DNA of 64,000 nucleotides from Microvirga arvi (GTDB lineage: Bacteria > Pseudomonadota > Alphaproteobacteria > Rhizobiales > Beijerinckiaceae), in NCBI RefSeq assembly GCF_016892765.1, contig NZ_JAFEMD010000030.1:1-64000 (forward strand), in the 5' to 3' direction. Positions 61,450 to 64,000 of this stretch are shown in pieces. Positions within the stretch are counted from its first letter, which is position 1. Each line of letters starts with the position of its first letter. The position numbers were made by a program, and so were the translations under genes. The notes under the pieces are model-generated. The model did no database searches and was not told the DNA's origin. It worked only from the letters and a program-made list of their open reading frames with translations.

Positions 61450-62016
61450 ATGCTGTTTCCCTGCACCAGAGGCCGTAAGAGTTCCAGAGAAAAGATTCTT
61501 GATGCGGCCTCAGAGCTTGTGAGCGATATCGGAGCCGGGCGCTTGACGCTCGAGGCCGTGGCCGAAAGGGCTGGGCTCAGCAAAGGTGGGCTTCTCTACA
61601 ACTTCCCCACCAAGGAAGCTCTGCTTCAGGGCATGATTCAGCGCCTCATCGAGAATGTGGCCGCTGAGAAGGAAAAGATCCGCGAGCAGACACCACCCGG
61701 GCGGAACCTGGAGGCGCGCCTCTGTACGGCGGCTCTGCTGAAGCTGTGCAGCGGCCAGATGAAGGAGACGGCCAACGGCATGTTGGCCGCGACGGCCGAG
61801 AACCCACGCCTCCTCGACCCGCTCCGGGAGGTCATCAAGGAAACCCTGAAGACCTTCAAGGACACATCGGACGACCTTGATGCGGCTCTCATAGCCTGGC
61901 TTGCCGTCGAGGGTCTCAACAGCTTCGAGATGCACGATCTCAGCCCCTTCTCGACCGAGGATCGCGAGCGGATCCTGCAGGCGGTCGACCGTCTGCTGGC
62001 CAAGGGGATTGCTTAA
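61450..62016 (+). CDS. TetR family repressor of the efflux pump
   Basis: A 188-residue repressor. The helix-turn-helix is KILDAASELVSDIGAGRLTLEAVAERAGLSKGGLLYNFPTKEALL (about 16-60); the C-terminal part (about 70-185) is the ligand and dimer domain. It is divergent from the adaptor gene and should repress it until a drug-like ligand binds. ATG at 61450 has a weak AAGAG upstream. Confidence 0.9.
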   Translation: MLFPCTRGRKSSREKILDAASELVSDIGAGRLTLEAVAERAGLSKGGLLYNFPTKEALLQGMIQRLIENVAAEKEKIREQTPPGRNLEARLCTAALLKLCSGQMKETANGMLAATAENPRLLDPLREVIKETLKTFKDTSDDLDAALIAWLAVEGLNSFEMHDLSPFSTEDRERILQAVDRLLAKGIA

Positions 62017-62031
62017 TAGGCGCCTTGCCGC

Positions 62032-63204
62032 TCAGGCCATCCAGGACGGGTCGCTCAACACCTCATCCGTATGCTCGCCGAGGCGCGGCGAAGGCCGCTC
62101 CGCCGCCATCGGCTCTCCGTTCATGACGATCGGTGAGCGAACCGAGGGTATCGCCCCGCCTTGGGCCGCGGACGAGGCCAGGTCGATCCTCATGCCGCGG
62201 GCGATGACCTGCGGATCGGCGAAGACATCCGCCACCGTGTTGATGGGACCGGCCGGCACCCCATGCTGTTCCAGTGCCGCCAGAAGAGCATTACGGGTGG
62301 TCCGTAGCGTGAGTTCGGTGAGGATCGGCACCAGTTCGGCCCGGCGCCCGACCCGGTCCGCATTGGACCTGAAGCGTTCGTCCTGCGCCAGTTCAGGACA
62401 TCCCAATACAGAGACGAAACGGGCGAACTGCCCGTCATTGCCAACGGCCACGATCACGTGGCCATCGGCGACCGGAAAGACCTGGTAGGGCACAATGTTG
62501 GGATGAGCATTGCCCATGCGTCGGGGTGACTTGCCGGACGCCAGATAGTTCATGGCCTGGTTGGCCAGCACGCTCGTCTGCACGTCGAGGAGGGCCATGT
62601 CGAGATGCGCGCCCTCGCCCGTCGCATCACGCCGGCGAAGGGCCGCAAGGATGCCGACGACAGAATAGACCCCGGTGAAGATGTCCACATAGGCCACGCC
62701 GATCTTCTGCGGTTCGCCGTCCGGATCGCCGGTCAGGTCCATGATCCCGCCCATGCCCTGGATCATGAAATCGTAGCCGGCACGAGAGGCATAGGGCCCG
62801 TCCTGCCCGAAGCCCGTGATCGAGCAATAGACAAGGCGTGGGTTGACTGCTTTCAGGCTCTCGTAGTCGAGGCCGTACTTCTTCAGGCCGCCGACCTTGA
62901 AGTTCTCGATGACCACATCGGCATGCATGCTGAGCTTGCGCACCAGCTCCTGGCCTTCGGGCGTCTCGAAATCCGCTGCGATCGATCGCTTGCCGCGGTT
63001 GCACGCGTGGAAGTAGGCCGCCGAGAGATCGCCGCCATCGGCAGCCTCGACGAAGGGAGGCCCCCATCCGCGGGTGTCGTCGCCCGCACCGGGCCGCTCC
63101 ACCTTCACCACATCGGCACCGAGATCGGCGAGAAGCTGGCCGACCCAGGGGCCGGCGAGAATGCGCGCGAGTTCGAGGACTTTGAGGCCTGCGAGCGGTT
63201 TCAT
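62032..63204 (-). CDS. CaiB/BaiF family CoA-transferase
   Basis: A 390-residue class III CoA-transferase. The conserved N-terminal DLGADVVKVERPG, the catalytic Asp in RAGYDFMIQGMGG (about residue 156) and VGNDGQFARFVSVLG mark the family. Such enzymes move CoA between carboxylic acids (formyl/oxalate, succinyl/other); the substrate is not readable. ATG at 63204 begins the family-typical MKPLAGLKVLELARILAGP; a TTG at 63213 overlaps the stop of the upstream DapB-like gene. The two genes seem to form one operon. Confidence 0.92.
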   Translation of the reverse strand: MKPLAGLKVLELARILAGPWVGQLLADLGADVVKVERPGAGDDTRGWGPPFVEAADGGDLSAAYFHACNRGKRSIAADFETPEGQELVRKLSMHADVVIENFKVGGLKKYGLDYESLKAVNPRLVYCSITGFGQDGPYASRAGYDFMIQGMGGIMDLTGDPDGEPQKIGVAYVDIFTGVYSVVGILAALRRRDATGEGAHLDMALLDVQTSVLANQAMNYLASGKSPRRMGNAHPNIVPYQVFPVADGHVIVAVGNDGQFARFVSVLGCPELAQDERFRSNADRVGRRAELVPILTELTLRTTRNALLAALEQHGVPAGPINTVADVFADPQVIARGMRIDLASSAAQGGAIPSVRSPIVMNGEPMAAERPSPRLGEHTDEVLSDPSWMA

Positions 63205-63209
63205 GCCAA

Positions 63210-64000
63210 TCAATCCATGATGGTGTCGAGACCCCGCCGCAGGCCGGTGAAGGAACCGACGCGGCGGGCTGCCAACAGGGTGCCGGCGACATAAGGTGCT
63301 GCCGACGAGCCGGCATCGTGGCGGATCACGAGCCGCTCGTTGTCGGCGCCGAACACCGCCTCACAGGACAGGACGAAGGACGGCATGCGCAGGGAATGGA
63401 CCTGCACCGGTTCCCTGGCTCCGAGCGCGCCGCCCCGTGTCTCGCGAACCCCGGTCAGTTCATCAACCGGTTTCGAGGTGGCAGGCAGACGCTGCTCGCT
63501 CAGAAGCTCCGCCAGTTCGCGGGCGGTGCCGGAGGGCGTATCCGGCTTCTTGGCCGAGGCATAGTCGATGATCTCCACATCGGGCACATAACGGGCGGCC
63601 TCGAGGGCAAAGCGGCGCAGGAGCGTCGCCGTGATCGAGAAATTGCCGGCCGCGAGCACGCCGCGTGCCGCCTTCTGCGCCTCTCCGTCGATCTCGACAT
63701 AATCCTCGGCGTTCAATCCGGATGTGCCGACGACCACGTGCCGGCCTTGGTGCAAAGCGGTGAGCACATGAGCCTTCACAGCTCCCGGCTTCGTGTAGTC
63801 GATCACCACATCGGAAGGAGCTTCCAGAGCTTCTTCCAGGGTTGCGCTGATCGAAACTCCAAGGCGGGAGAGACCTGCAGCCTCGCCCGCATCCTGGCCT
63901 GCCGCATTGCGGCTGACGGCGCCTGCGAGCACGAGATCGTCCGAGGCGGCAATTGCTGCCACGAGGGCCTTGCCGACCCAGCCGGTCGCGCCGGCCAGGG
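63210..64000 (-). CDS. DapB-like dihydrodipicolinate reductase family protein, partial
   Basis: The gene begins beyond the right edge; the visible 263 codons start inside the nucleotide-binding motif GATGWVGKAL. The rest shows the DapB fold: DVVIDYTKPGAVKAHV, VVGTSGL, NFSITATLLRRFA and the substrate loop DTPSGTARELAELL. The usual catalytic HHRHK segment just before this loop is replaced by DYASAKK, so the key His is missing. It may be a divergent DapB or a reductase with another substrate. It is coupled to the CoA-transferase gene. Confidence 0.85.
   Translation of the reverse strand, partial: LAGATGWVGKALVAAIAASDDLVLAGAVSRNAAGQDAGEAAGLSRLGVSISATLEEALEAPSDVVIDYTKPGAVKAHVLTALHQGRHVVVGTSGLNAEDYVEIDGEAQKAARGVLAAGNFSITATLLRRFALEAARYVPDVEIIDYASAKKPDTPSGTARELAELLSEQRLPATSKPVDELTGVRETRGGALGAREPVQVHSLRMPSFVLSCEAVFGADNERLVIRHDAGSSAAPYVAGTLLAARRVGSFTGLRRGLDTIMD

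Overview
The window is GC-rich chromosomal DNA from an alphaproteobacterium of the order Hyphomicrobiales (Rhizobiales). A Microvirga- or Methylobacterium-like host is the best guess, not proven. The reasons are an LsrB-like LysR regulator, an alphaproteobacterial Zur, a candidate alpha-r8/MmgR-type small RNA (recognised by its UUUCCUC motif and perfect terminator), many small conserved hypotheticals, and a 90-base intergenic repeat present twice. I see no rRNA, tRNA, CRISPR array, prophage or insertion sequence. One gene (DapB-like) runs off the right edge.

Left part (0.2-7.3 kb): a minus-strand sugar operon, lacI - binding protein - two permeases - ATPase - GH63-type hydrolase - GNAT. The hydrolase motifs suggest import and cleavage of glucosylglycerate or a similar glycoside. 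A palindromic LacI operator lies in front of the regulator. Next (7.6-19.4 kb) is a surface-polysaccharide region. It has a 1055-aa TPR/beta-barrel exporter divergent from a cellulose-synthase-like GT2, a PIG-L deacetylase with a STAS partner, a complete partner-switching set (SpoIIE phosphatase, STAS antagonist, HATPase kinase), an unusual leaderless GH10 and a GAF protein.

Centre (19.5-28.4 kb): the most interesting locus is a DSF-type quorum-sensing cluster. It has an RpfF-like synthase with both catalytic glutamates and an RpfC-like membrane hybrid kinase (H191, D609, H755). Between them is a response regulator whose receiver resembles RpfG but whose output is PAS-GGDEF-EAL instead of HD-GYP. 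A PerM-type permease fused to a Rossmann-like domain and a GAF domain follows. From 28 to 38 kb there is a BrkB/YihY membrane protein and a type I secretion operon: a cadherin-repeat adhesin without visible RTX repeats, HlyD, and two unequal ABC proteins, one with a damaged ATPase site.

Right part (38-64 kb): an LsrB-like regulator, small hypotheticals, a LuxR-type regulator, two copies of a putative structured RNA, DoxX, a DUF1194 protein, an orphan TctC receptor, phosphoglucomutase, the candidate alpha-r8 sRNA, and a LacI-controlled RbsABC-like importer with TIM-barrel isomerase and Gfo/Idh dehydrogenase. After these come Zur next to a Zur-derived protein that has lost its metal ligands, an RND efflux pair with its TetR regulator and operator, a CoA-transferase and a DapB-like reductase.

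Taken together the genes suggest a surface-attached life style: signal sensing, cyclic-di-GMP turnover, polysaccharide export and adhesin secretion lie side by side. That they are functionally linked is inference from proximity.
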